From Candidatus Zixiibacteriota bacterium (lineage in GTDB: Bacteria > Zixibacteria > MSB-5A5 > UBA10806 > 4484-95), in the NCBI GenBank assembly GCA_024231855.1, contig JAAEQD010000345.1:1-64000 (forward strand): a DNA stretch of 64,000 nucleotides, in the 5' to 3' direction. Below the pieces are notes generated by a model. That model did not search any database and was not told where the DNA came from. It saw nothing but the letters and a program-made list of their open reading frames with translations. The translations under genes were made by a program, and so were the position numbers. Below are positions 1 to 8,778 of the stretch, in pieces (position 1 is the stretch's first letter; every line of letters starts with the position of its first letter).

Positions 1-2028
1 ATAATTGATATAACTGACCCATCAAACTGCATAACTCTTGGAACCACTGCCCTATCGGGAGATCCGCATAAGGGAGTCAGGGTCAGAGATGGATATGCCT
101 ATGTCGCGGTCTATCATGCAGGCCTGGAAGTTATCGATGTGGGTGATCCTAATAGTCCCTTTTCTATAGGTTTGGCGGATACCCCGGGAAATGCCTGGGA
201 TGTCGATATTGATGGCGATTTCGCTTTTGTGACTGAACGCGAATCCGGTTTATCGGTTGTGGATATTTCGAATCCGAGTGATCCTTCACTTAATTCCACT
301 TATCCTATTAATGGAGTTATTCACGGCGTCTTTGCCAGTAGTAATTTTGTATATGTTGCCGATGGGAATTCCTTGGAAATCTTCTTACGTGAGGGAACTA
401 CCTCCAGTCTAGCTCTGGATATCGGTGATGTTTATAGCGAACCGGGACAGCCGGTGGAAGTTCCTATTACCGGTTTGGGATTCAACGATATGGAAATCGC
501 CGGCGTAGAATTACATCTCGCCTATAACACCGACTGCCTAGAATATACAAATATCGTTTCCGATTACCTGGATGATGCCACAATTAATGTCGTCGATGGA
601 CAGATACATATACTCTGGGAGAATTATCTCACTCCATTTATGCTTCCCGATGAGAGCGCCTTACTAACACTTCAATTTACGATTTTAGGTGAACTTGGTC
701 AGATTTGTGAAATTGACTGGGCGGACCAGAATGAGTTAGTTGATCCGATAGGTGATCCATTGGCGGGTATCGAATACTCACCCGGTTCCGTTGAAGTAAC
801 AACATTTAGTGATTTAGCTGGAAACATAACCTATTATGACCTGACTACCTTTGTGGCTGATGTCACGGTTAATCTGGAGGGCGAAGCCCAACAGGAAACC
901 ATTTCCGATGAAAGCGGCAATTACCTGTTTGAAGACAATCCTCCCGGTGAATACACCATCTGCCCATCCCTGGCGGATGATGATGAGGCAGTCACGGTCG
1001 GTGATATAATTCTCATTCGTCGTCATATAGTACAGCTTGAATTATTCGATTCGCCATTTAACTACATCGCCGCGGATGCCAACGGCAATGGTTATGTCAG
1101 CGTTTCCGATATTATCAAATTACGCCGATATCTGGCGGAGTTGGAGGATATCCCGGCCGGCAACTGGAAATTTGTGGACGCGGCATATGAAATAACCGAG
1201 GATAATTGGGCTGACGCGCCCGGTTGCATCGATGTAACCCTTGAGTTTACCAATATATCTGATCTGGATTTCATCGGCGTTAGGATCGGCGATGTAGATC
1301 GCTCATGGGGGTCCGGCGGGTTGATCCTTGAAGCGCAAACTGATTCAGTAACGATTGATATAGTTGATGGCTCCGGACAGATTGGTGAGATAATCGCGAT
1401 TCCCATAACGGCGGATGGATTCACGGCTGTAGCCGGCTTGGAACTCCATCTTGATTATCCTGAAAACGGCCTCGAAATAATAAGTATAGGCCACGATAAT
1501 TTTGATGAGCCCACAATCAATATGGGCAATGGCGAAATTCATTTAATATGGGATGATATTAACGATCCCGTAACGGTTGAAGATGGCGAGGAAATAATTA
1601 CTCTGGAGTTTGAAATCCTCGAAACAGCTCTTGATACGATGCCAATATCTTTCGGGATTAACTACGTAGTCGATGAGTACGGTACCGATTATTTTGTTGA
1701 ATCGAGAGACGGATTCGCGTTTGCCGGTCCGGTTTTCATAGGTGATGAAAACGATAATTTACCGAATTCATACGGATTGGCGCAAAACTATCCGAATCCA
1801 TTTAACGCGCAAACTACGATAAAATATAATCTACCTAAATCATCCCAGGTCTCAGTGGCAATATACGATATCCTGGGCAATCAAATCGAAACACTGGTGT
1901 CGGATAATCAGCCGGCCGGATACCATCAGATTATCTGGTACGCGAAGGATGTATCATCCGGCATTTATTTTTATAAAATCCAGGCGGGTGATTTCAATCG
2001 CGCTAAAAAGATGATATTACTGAAGTAA
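1..2028 (+). CDS. Secreted LVIVD/cohesin/dockerin protein with T9SS-type sorting domain (5' partial)
   Basis: The reading frame is open from base 1, so the gene starts before the window; the ATG at 139 is only the first internal Met. The first ~115 residues hold LVIVD-type repeats (GLEVIDVGDP, GLSVVDISNPSDPS), typical of surface beta-propellers. Two cohesin-like domains follow, starting near IGDVYSEPGQPVEVPI and IVDGSGQIGEIIAIPI. Between them sits a dockerin-like pair of calcium loops (VGDIILIRRHIV and DANGNGYVSVSDIIKLRRYL). The C-terminus, from QNYPNPFNAQTTIKY to the end, is a FlgD-like/T9SS type A sorting domain ending in KKMILLK. Family knowledge: such proteins are exported and anchored at or released from the outer surface. 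Having cohesin and dockerin modules in one chain suggests self-assembly, which is inference. A hairpin with a T-run follows the stop codon. Confidence 0.85.
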   Translation: MIDITDPSNCITLGTTALSGDPHKGVRVRDGYAYVAVYHAGLEVIDVGDPNSPFSIGLADTPGNAWDVDIDGDFAFVTERESGLSVVDISNPSDPSLNSTYPINGVIHGVFASSNFVYVADGNSLEIFLREGTTSSLALDIGDVYSEPGQPVEVPITGLGFNDMEIAGVELHLAYNTDCLEYTNIVSDYLDDATINVVDGQIHILWENYLTPFMLPDESALLTLQFTILGELGQICEIDWADQNELVDPIGDPLAGIEYSPGSVEVTTFSDLAGNITYYDLTTFVADVTVNLEGEAQQETISDESGNYLFEDNPPGEYTICPSLADDDEAVTVGDIILIRRHIVQLELFDSPFNYIAADANGNGYVSVSDIIKLRRYLAELEDIPAGNWKFVDAAYEITEDNWADAPGCIDVTLEFTNISDLDFIGVRIGDVDRSWGSGGLILEAQTDSVTIDIVDGSGQIGEIIAIPITADGFTAVAGLELHLDYPENGLEIISIGHDNFDEPTINMGNGEIHLIWDDINDPVTVEDGEEIITLEFEILETALDTMPISFGINYVVDEYGTDYFVESRDGFAFAGPVFIGDENDNLPNSYGLAQNYPNPFNAQTTIKYNLPKSSQVSVAIYDILGNQIETLVSDNQPAGYHQIIWYAKDVSSGIYFYKIQAGDFNRAKKMILLK

Positions 2029-2053
2029 TCGTAAAAGTATTGTCGATTTAAAA

Positions 2054-2114
2054 GTCAAAGAGGAATCAGGATTTGTCTGTTATTACTAGACTCGCGGCCT
2101 GATTCCTTTTTGAC
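2054..2114 (+). terminator. Intrinsic terminator-like hairpin after the sorting-domain protein
   Basis: GTCAAAGAGGAATCAGG (2054-2070) pairs with CCTGATTCCTTTTTGAC (2098-2114), with one G-T pair. A T5 run lies inside the 3' arm. It sits 26 nt after the stop codon at 2028, so it probably ends that transcript. Confidence 0.65.
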
Positions 2115-2283
2115 TATAATGACATATATTGATCTCGAATTCGTAATACCCTTACCGGGCTTTATACTTGACTATGGCAGGCTAATTAGTTAGCTTAATG
2201 GCCGATTAGTTAGATTAGGACCGTATTTTTGGATTTCAAGAAAACATTGATTAGCGAACTAAGGCGAAGGGCTAGCGAGCATT

Positions 2284-3009
2284 ATGGCACATTCGGAAAA
2301 TAAATCAAAAGATGCCTATATAGGCAAAGAGTATTACGATGATAGTTCCTATTTTGACAAACAAACATCCGTTTTTATGGATTTAAATAATCCATTTCAA
2401 CAATACCGTATTTCTAATGTTTTAAAAATCTATACGCCTCAGAAAAACGAACGAGTTTTGGATTTGGGCTGCGGCTGGGGCACTTTTGTTTTTTTGCTTG
2501 CCCCTTCATGCAAAGAAGTAATTGGTCTGGATTTTAGTAGTAAGAGTATCGATCTATGCAATGAATTCCTCGAGAAAGACCCTCAAGAAAATATCAAGTT
2601 TATCTGCGCTGATGCCGCCGATACGGATTTGGAAGCTGAATCATTCGATTTGATAATCAGCGCCGATCTGTTTGAGCATATTTATCCGGAAGATTTCGAG
2701 CGGATTATTGACGAGTGTCAGCGGCTTTTAAAGCCCGGAGGTAAGCTTTCAATCTGGACTCCTCATCGCGGCCATATCCTCGAAATATTGAAAAACAACA
2801 ATATTATTCTTAAAAGAGATATTGCTCATGTTGACTACAAGACGATGGACGGTATGATTGCTTCTCTAAAGAAAAAAGGCTTTGCCATAAAAAAGAGCTA
2901 TTATGCCGAATCGCATGTGCCGATTCTTCGTACAATTGAAAAACTTCTGCTAAAATTTATTCCGATATTCCAGCGGCGAATCGTAATCTTGGCCGAAAAA
3001 CAGGCATAG
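2284..3009 (+). CDS. Class I SAM-dependent methyltransferase
   Basis: This 241-aa protein has a Rossmann-type methyltransferase core. Motif I is VLDLGCGWGTF at residues 58-68, an acidic residue follows strand 2 (VIGLDFSSKSI), and motif IV-like DLIISADLFEHI is followed by LLKPGGKLSIWTPH. This is the Methyltransf_11/UbiE-like fold. The fold gives no substrate. The next gene is a second, different methyltransferase, followed by a flippase-like membrane protein and a YfhO-type protein, so a role in modifying an envelope lipid or glycan is reasonable but inferred. No strong SD lies next to the ATG; GAAGGG occurs about 13 nt upstream. Confidence 0.8.
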   Translation: MAHSENKSKDAYIGKEYYDDSSYFDKQTSVFMDLNNPFQQYRISNVLKIYTPQKNERVLDLGCGWGTFVFLLAPSCKEVIGLDFSSKSIDLCNEFLEKDPQENIKFICADAADTDLEAESFDLIISADLFEHIYPEDFERIIDECQRLLKPGGKLSIWTPHRGHILEILKNNNIILKRDIAHVDYKTMDGMIASLKKKGFAIKKSYYAESHVPILRTIEKLLLKFIPIFQRRIVILAEKQA

Positions 3010-3152
3010 GTAGAAGAAATAAAGCCGAAACGAGCGATTATCCTGAAATGACTTGATAAAACAATTGTATAAAACTATATTAGTGGCCGAAAATGAATAC
3101 GGGTTTAATAATTTAACTTAATCGCTAACCCTCAGAACAAGAGGAGATTTGA

Positions 3153-3854
3153 TTGCCTTCCGCAAAAGACATCAAAGACTGGTATAACGATATGTACGCG
3201 AAAAGCGGCGCGGAGAGCATGAGACCTTTTGAGGCTTACTCGGTATTTCTGGAGTTTATGGGCGCCGAAAGTGGCAAAAAGCATCTGGATGTCAGTTGTG
3301 GGACAGGTTATCTGTTGTTGGCATCGACTAAAGCCGGCCTGGAGACTTATGGCGTCGACATCTCAGAGGAAGCGGTTAAAGTTGCCAAGTCTGTCACCCC
3401 GGAATCGAAAATAGAGGTCTGTCCCGGCGAAGACCTGAAATTCGACGATGGTACTTTCGATTTTGTCAGTTGCCTGGGATCGTTGGAGCATTTTCTCGAC
3501 ATGTCTAAAGGTCTTCAGGAGATGAAACGGGTAGCCAAAGATAGCGCCAGATTCTGCATTGTTGTTCCCAATTCAAGATTTATCTATTGGAAATTTACGT
3601 CGGACACTGGTACCGAACAACAGGATATCAATGAAACACTGATGACAGATAAGCAATGGCGCGAGCTATTCGTTAAGAACGATTTCGAGATTATCGGTGT
3701 TCATCAAGATAAATGGTTTATGAAAAGAATCCGGATTTTCGTATCGGCCAATCCATTCAAGATTATCAAAAACGCGATGATTAAGCTGATATGGTCTTTT
3801 CTCCCTCTCGATTGGACATATCAATTTATTTATATAATGAGAAAAGCAAAATAG
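3153..3854 (+). CDS. Class I SAM-dependent methyltransferase
   Basis: A second methyltransferase (233 aa), not closely similar to its upstream neighbour. The SAM loop is HLDVSCGTGYLLLAS (44-58), in which the usual GCG is replaced by SCG. The strand-2 acid is in YGVDISEEAV, and the post-motif region is FDFVSCLGSLEHF, followed by MKRVAKDSARFCIVVPN. The start is TTG at 3153, supported by GAGGAG 6 nt upstream. The last ~40 residues are basic and hydrophobic (IKNAMIKLIWSFLPLDW), which suggests membrane association. The substrate is unknown; context suggests envelope lipid or polysaccharide. Confidence 0.8.
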   Translation: MPSAKDIKDWYNDMYAKSGAESMRPFEAYSVFLEFMGAESGKKHLDVSCGTGYLLLASTKAGLETYGVDISEEAVKVAKSVTPESKIEVCPGEDLKFDDGTFDFVSCLGSLEHFLDMSKGLQEMKRVAKDSARFCIVVPNSRFIYWKFTSDTGTEQQDINETLMTDKQWRELFVKNDFEIIGVHQDKWFMKRIRIFVSANPFKIIKNAMIKLIWSFLPLDWTYQFIYIMRKAK

Positions 3855-3899
3855 ATGTGATTTTTCGTATTATTATCGATTGATCATTAATTTCGGTAG

Positions 3900-3911
3900 T
3901 ATAATAAAGAT
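3900..3911 (+). promoter_or_regulatory. -10 box directly before the start codon of the flippase-like gene
   Basis: A perfect TATAAT (3900-3905) is followed by only AAAGAT and then ATG at 3912. No SD is present. A -35 is not clear (TTGATC lies 14 nt upstream of the -10). This spacing would put the transcript start at or next to the ATG, implying a leaderless mRNA. Confidence 0.45.
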
Positions 3912-4811
3912 ATGAATATTAAAACCATATTTAAATCCCTCTTTATAGTCGCGGCCCTATCCATAATGGGTTATTACTTTCAAGACAACTGGGCTTCACT
4001 TCAGGAATATGAGTGGGATATTGATATAAAGCTGATGTTGCTTTCGTCTATACTGCTCTGGTTTGCTATCTCGGGCTACATTTTCGTCGTAAACTACATT
4101 CTCAAAAAGTTAACCGGTGTTAAAATCAGGTTTATCCAGATGTACCGAATAATCAATATCACCAATATTGGCCGTTACCTGCCGGGCAAACTCTGGAATA
4201 TGGTGGGTTTCTTTATGTATGTGGAGGAATATGGTCTCACTAAAAAGCAAATAACGTTATCGATTATGGCCAGCGAGGTAGCCGGCAAGGGCGGCGCGTT
4301 ATTTCTGGGACTGTTCTATTTCCTGTTTTCAACCAAATTTCAAAACCTTCTACCCCTGATGATCGCCCTTTTAGCGGCTTGCTTGATAGTTATGCATCCG
4401 AGGGTACTTGAAAAAATCGTGAATATCGGATTGAAGATTCTTAAAAAACAGCCTGTTAAAATAAGTTTTTCCTATGGCAATATGCTGGTGTTTTTCCTGA
4501 TTTATATAGGCGTCTGGCTGATTTACAGCCTGGCTTTCTACACACTTGTTAAATCTATAACGCCAGTGGAAATCAATTTCATCCATTTCATGCCGATCTT
4601 GCCGATGTGCTGGGTGGTTGGCTATATAATGCTGTTTGCCCCCGGCGGTATTGGTATCAGAGAGGGAATGCTGACTCTGACTTTGAGTGAATTTATGTCG
4701 CCTGAGATCGCGCTGACGATAGCTCTCGCTCAACGCATATGGACCCTCGGCGTTGAAGGCTTGAATTTTCTCCATTCAATGATGATAAAATCAGATACGA
4801 TGAAAAAATGA
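3912..4811 (+). CDS. Lysylphosphatidylglycerol synthase TM-region / YbhN-like integral membrane protein
   Basis: This 299-aa protein is almost entirely hydrophobic, with about 7-8 membrane segments. It carries the signature region NITNIGRYLPGKLWNMVG (about residues 78-95), typical of the LPG_synthase_TM / UPF0104 family (AglD, YbhN, MprF N-terminus). A second conserved patch is FAPGGIGIREGML near residue 241. Members act in membrane lipid or glycan-lipid translocation, often beside glycosyltransferases. It follows two methyltransferases and precedes a YfhO-type protein, which fits an envelope glycolipid cluster. Which lipid it handles cannot be read from the sequence. Confidence 0.8.
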   Translation: MNIKTIFKSLFIVAALSIMGYYFQDNWASLQEYEWDIDIKLMLLSSILLWFAISGYIFVVNYILKKLTGVKIRFIQMYRIINITNIGRYLPGKLWNMVGFFMYVEEYGLTKKQITLSIMASEVAGKGGALFLGLFYFLFSTKFQNLLPLMIALLAACLIVMHPRVLEKIVNIGLKILKKQPVKISFSYGNMLVFFLIYIGVWLIYSLAFYTLVKSITPVEINFIHFMPILPMCWVVGYIMLFAPGGIGIREGMLTLTLSEFMSPEIALTIALAQRIWTLGVEGLNFLHSMMIKSDTMKK

Positions 4812-4934
4812 GTTTGGCTTACCGCGAATTAAATACAATTCACGTATTCGTGAAAATATCATGACAGAACCGAGAAAAACATTTATATTAGGAACTGGCA
4901 AAGGATTGGAATGTAGTTATTTTTGGAGCCTATT

Positions 4935-7355
4935 ATGAATCCAAGCAAAAAAACGAAGATCACAGCTGATCTATTCGAGAGTCTACCCGGCAAACCTGTC
5001 TGGTATTATTTTTCACTTTACCTTATCATGGTTATTCTATTGTTTCGAGAGACGTTGTTCTCGCCCTCGAATTTTCTATACGGCTCCGACCTAATCGAGG
5101 CGGGCGGCGTGTTTTTCCGGACCATGCTTATCGACTATTTTCGCGTTCATTTCACCTGGCCGCTCTGGGATCCTTTCATTCATGGTGGTATGCCTTTCGT
5201 CGATGGCATGCACGGCGAAATATTCTACATGCCCAGTTTCATAATTTATATGATATTCAAGCTTAGCTTCGCCTGGGGTTTCATCCTGGCCTTGCATGTT
5301 TTCCTGGCCGGTATCTTTATGTATATGTTTTTAAAAGAAATCAAAATCCGAGGTATGGTGGCTTTTCTGGGCGGCTTGATGTATATGATGGCTCCGTTTT
5401 TAATCTCACTGGTTTACGCCGGGCATAATGGCAAAATATTTATTATCGCCCTGACTCCTCTCATTTTATTTATCTACCACCGGGCTTTCACCCGTACGAG
5501 CCTTTTCTATTATATTCTGCTGGCTATCATTATATTCTTAGGGATCACCACATCCCATATGCAGATGGCTTATTTTATGTTTTTCATGCTTGGCATATAT
5601 TTCATAACAACAACAATCCAGCGTTGGCGTCTCGATAAGATAAACCCGCTCAAACCGACATTGCTATTCAGCGCGGCGGTGGGCCTGGGCTTGATTATGG
5701 CGTCGATGCAATTCGTTACGCCTTATCAATATCTGCAAAAATACTCGATGCGTACTATTCGCACGCAAAGCGAGAACAAATATGAATACGCCACATCGTG
5801 GTCGATGAATTACGAGGAGGTCGGAGCTAATTTCTTTCCCGAATTTTGCGGCGACAATATTAAAGGCCAGCCGACTACATACTGGGGGCCGAACTATTTT
5901 AAACTCAATTCCGAGCATTTCAGTATCATTGCCCTGTTTCTGGCGATTCTTGGTATCGGTTTGTGGCAGCGTCGAGGTAAGTGGTTTTTCTTCTGGACCA
6001 TAGTAATAGCAACGCTCTACGCTCTGGGGGCCAATACGCCGGCATTTCGAATATTCTATTTAATACCGGGAGTAAAAAGTTTCCGGGCGCCTGGGATGAT
6101 AAATTTTCTTGTGGGTTTCTCGGCGATCACCCTTGCCTGCATGGGACTCGAGAGCTTCCTACAGGCTAAAAAATCTGATCAGACATTCAAGAAAACGTGG
6201 CGGATTTATACCTACATCAGCATCGGTTACTCCTTTATCGCTTTTCTTGTGATTATTTTGCAGATGGGATTTTTCAAGATCTGGTTCGCAATATTCGGTA
6301 CACCGGACGCGCAGAAAACGCAAGTATTGCAGATGGGACTGGATACGATCACGATTGGAGCGGTTATTAGTCTGATCGCCGTTTTGGGCCTTTATTTCCT
6401 CTTGAAGTTCTATCGCGACAAGAAAATCAAGGCCGGCTTGATTATTACCGCCCTGGCCTTATTCACGATCATATATATGTGGTATTTTAATTCAAGGTAT
6501 TTCATATCTTTTGATCCGCGGTCCAACTATGCTAAAACCCCGGTCGTTGATTTCCTGCAATCCAAACAGGCCGAGGAGCAATTTCGGGTATTTGTGATGC
6601 CCCAAACTTTAAGAGATTATTATCTGGCATATCATGGTATCGAGGAGCTCTCGTTTACCATTCTCCATGGCAATCATTTGGCCACGTTCGAGAAGTTGGC
6701 CGGTCAAAGGGCGCCTATGGCTGGTCTGATTTATCAGCCGATTCAGGATTTGTTAAACGCCAAATATATTGTCAGCGCTCAACAACTTCCACCGCAGTAT
6801 TTCAAGCCGGACAGATTCAGGATGATTAAAAGAGCCGGTAATCTTTTAGTTTATGAAAACCTGACCGCTCTGCCCCGCGCTTTTCCCATGTATCGCTATA
6901 CCGTTATCGAAGATGAAGACAGGATTATCGCGATGCTCAGCGATACGACATTCGATTACAGATCGACGGTAATTTTCGAGGAGATTCCGGATAATCCGCC
7001 GCCAGACTATGATGATTCGCTCCAATTCGCGGTAGTACCGGCAAGGATTTTCGACAGCGAGCTCAACCAATTCAGAGTCGATGTAGAAATGATCGAGGAT
7101 GGTTTCTTATTCCTAAGCGAAAACTACTACCCTGCCTGGCGCGCTTATGAAAACGGGAATCCTCTGACAACACTCAAAGCGAATTATAATTTCAGAGCGA
7201 TTCCATTGAAGAAGGGCAGTCATACTATCGAGTGCAAATTCGAAAATAGCACATACACAGCGACGTTCGCTATCAGTAAAATCACTTTCATTCTAATGCT
7301 TCTAGGCTTGATCGGACTTGCAATTAAGGACAGAATCGGGCGGCCGAAGGATTAA
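4935..7355 (+). CDS. YfhO-family multi-pass membrane protein
   Basis: About 806 aa. An N-terminal half with roughly 12 membrane segments is followed by a large extracytoplasmic region and a last membrane segment near the C-terminus (FAISKITFILMLLGLIGLAI). This matches the bacterial YfhO family, GT-C-like proteins linked to lipoteichoic or other envelope glycosylation. Hallmarks include YGSDLIEAGG near the N-terminus and ENYYPAWRAYENG near the C-terminus. The ORF track starts at TTG 4923, but GGAG (4925-4928) lies 6 nt before ATG 4935, so I use 4935. Sugar and acceptor are unknown. Confidence 0.8.
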   Translation: MNPSKKTKITADLFESLPGKPVWYYFSLYLIMVILLFRETLFSPSNFLYGSDLIEAGGVFFRTMLIDYFRVHFTWPLWDPFIHGGMPFVDGMHGEIFYMPSFIIYMIFKLSFAWGFILALHVFLAGIFMYMFLKEIKIRGMVAFLGGLMYMMAPFLISLVYAGHNGKIFIIALTPLILFIYHRAFTRTSLFYYILLAIIIFLGITTSHMQMAYFMFFMLGIYFITTTIQRWRLDKINPLKPTLLFSAAVGLGLIMASMQFVTPYQYLQKYSMRTIRTQSENKYEYATSWSMNYEEVGANFFPEFCGDNIKGQPTTYWGPNYFKLNSEHFSIIALFLAILGIGLWQRRGKWFFFWTIVIATLYALGANTPAFRIFYLIPGVKSFRAPGMINFLVGFSAITLACMGLESFLQAKKSDQTFKKTWRIYTYISIGYSFIAFLVIILQMGFFKIWFAIFGTPDAQKTQVLQMGLDTITIGAVISLIAVLGLYFLLKFYRDKKIKAGLIITALALFTIIYMWYFNSRYFISFDPRSNYAKTPVVDFLQSKQAEEQFRVFVMPQTLRDYYLAYHGIEELSFTILHGNHLATFEKLAGQRAPMAGLIYQPIQDLLNAKYIVSAQQLPPQYFKPDRFRMIKRAGNLLVYENLTALPRAFPMYRYTVIEDEDRIIAMLSDTTFDYRSTVIFEEIPDNPPPDYDDSLQFAVVPARIFDSELNQFRVDVEMIEDGFLFLSENYYPAWRAYENGNPLTTLKANYNFRAIPLKKGSHTIECKFENSTYTATFAISKITFILMLLGLIGLAIKDRIGRPKD

Positions 7356-7374
7356 GAATTAATTAAAATCCCTG

Positions 7375-7403
7375 AAAAAAGCCGATCCTGATCGGGATCG
7401 GCT
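7375..7403 (-). terminator. Intrinsic terminator for the CorC-YbeY-PgpH-PhoH run
   Basis: Read on the minus strand, AGCCGATCC and GGATCGGCT form a perfect 9-bp stem followed by a T6 run. It lies about 28 nt after the corC-like stop codon. On the plus strand there is no T-run, so it mainly serves the minus-strand operon, although it also lies just after the yfhO-like stop. Confidence 0.8.
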
Positions 7404-7430
7404 AAAATTCATTAATATACCAATCGCGTA

Positions 7431-8348
7431 TTATATGAGTTGTTCACCTTTTTTGTGCTCTGGCGAAAGTTCGACACCAACTCGAGTAATACGTTGGCCT
7501 ATAATTTTTATGGCGGTGAATTTAAGGCATTGGTAGTCGACCGTTACTCCCTGGTCGGGCAGACCGCCGACGATATCATAAATTACGCCGCCAACCGTTT
7601 CGAATTTATCCTCGGGAAGAGCCAGATCAAGTTCCTCGTTAAGTTCCGAAATCGGCAGACTACCCTTAACCGTGAAATGTGTTTCATCGATTTTCTTAAT
7701 AATCGGATCATCAAGATCGTACTCATCCTCTATTTCGCCGACGATTTCTTCGAGTATGTCCTCCAAAGTAACCAGGCCCGCCGTGCCGCCATATTCATCG
7801 ACTACGATTGCCAGATGCACTTTCTGCTTTCTCATCTCTTTGAGCAGCTCGGAAACATTCTTGGTTTCAGGTACGAAAAATGGGGGTCTGGCCTTGGTAT
7901 CAACAAGCTCATTCGGATCGGTAACGCTGTCGATGAATATATCCTTGATATAGAGCACGCCCTTTATCTCGTCCAGCGATTCGCCGAAAAAGGGAAACCT
8001 GGAATGGCCGTGTTTTTTTACTAATTCAATTACATCACGGATCGGGGTCCCTTCCTCAATACCAACCATATCAACCCTGGGAACCATAATTTCTTTAACC
8101 GTTGTCTGGGCCAGATCCACGATGCCGTGGATCATATCTTTGGCCGATTCCTCGAGTAAATCATCTTCGGTTGATAGTTGACTTGAGAATTCCTCAATCG
8201 ATTTTTCGATAAAAGCGTCCCGTTGGCTTGGAGAAAGCCGAGAGTCGGATTCCGGGGAAAATTGTTTTAGAAAATTTTTCAGCGAATGTATTAAACCGGA
8301 TCGCTGATCATCTCTACTGGGGGGCTCAGCGCCGTCTTTTGGTTCCAT
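7431..8348 (-). CDS. CBS-domain CorC/HlyC-type transporter-associated protein
   Basis: 305 aa. After an acidic N-terminus come two CBS domains (TVKEIMVPRVDMVGIEEG, then the region around FFVPETKNVSELLKEMR). The CorC_HlyC domain is C-terminal (about residues 215-290, VKGSLPISELNEELDLALP ... FETVGGVIYDIVGGLPDQG). VVDEYGGTAGLVTLEDILEE is a family hallmark. There is no DUF21 membrane domain, so this is the soluble CorC type linked to Mg/Co handling and envelope integrity. The gene overlaps the end of ybeY by 23 nt and closes the operon before a terminator. Confidence 0.85.
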   Translation of the reverse strand: MEPKDGAEPPSRDDQRSGLIHSLKNFLKQFSPESDSRLSPSQRDAFIEKSIEEFSSQLSTEDDLLEESAKDMIHGIVDLAQTTVKEIMVPRVDMVGIEEGTPIRDVIELVKKHGHSRFPFFGESLDEIKGVLYIKDIFIDSVTDPNELVDTKARPPFFVPETKNVSELLKEMRKQKVHLAIVVDEYGGTAGLVTLEDILEEIVGEIEDEYDLDDPIIKKIDETHFTVKGSLPISELNEELDLALPEDKFETVGGVIYDIVGGLPDQGVTVDYQCLKFTAIKIIGQRITRVGVELSPEHKKGEQLI

Positions 8349-8778
8349 CAGGTATCCTTTTTAAAAATTTATTTATATAACTCTCTTGTAATTTCCACAT
8401 TTTATTTTTATCGGTAGTTTTTAAATCATCATAGCCTATTAAATGCAGCAAACCATGAAGGCAAAGCCTGACAACTTCTTCAAGGTAATCCACCTTATAA
8501 TCCCTGGCTTGTCGAGCTGCTATTTGTAAATCAATATAAACCTCGCCTTCAATATAATTTTTCATCTTAATATCCGCAAGGTTGAAAGCCAAGACATCGG
8601 TGGGACGGTTTTTTCGCTTGAATCTAGAGTTCAAATTTGACATTTGCCTGTCGTTATTGAATATAATCAATAACGAGCCATCAATATTATTGTCAGCCGC
8701 CACCTTAATGAGCATAGTCTTAATTTCGCGAAGAGGCAATTTAAATCTTTTGTCTGAAAATTTAAGCGCGAGTTTTAT
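8326..8778 (-). CDS. ybeY: Endoribonuclease YbeY (probable non-standard AUA start)
   Basis: The zinc-site helix HGLLHLIGYDD and the upstream RKNRPTDVLAF motif identify YbeY, an RNase of 16S rRNA maturation and ribosome quality control. The third metal ligand, His in HGxLHLxGYDH of E. coli, is Asp here. ORF callers start at TTG 8739, but that removes the first beta-strand (IKLALKFSDK) and lacks an SD. In frame upstream, AGGGAGGTG ends 5 nt before an ATA codon at 8778-8776. No ATG, GTG or TTG exists in that stretch. Starting there gives 150 aa, the usual family length (E. coli 155). ATA starts are rare, so the start is inferred. It overlaps the pgpH-like stop codon by 4 nt. Confidence 0.85.
   Translation of the reverse strand: MKLALKFSDKRFKLPLREIKTMLIKVAADNNIDGSLLIIFNNDRQMSNLNSRFKRKNRPTDVLAFNLADIKMKNYIEGEVYIDLQIAARQARDYKVDYLEEVVRLCLHGLLHLIGYDDLKTTDKNKMWKLQESYINKFLKRIPDGTKRRR

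Noticed and set aside
2160-2215. TTAGTTAG direct repeats before the first methyltransferase
   Set aside because: Short, low complexity and with no clear partner; likely chance.
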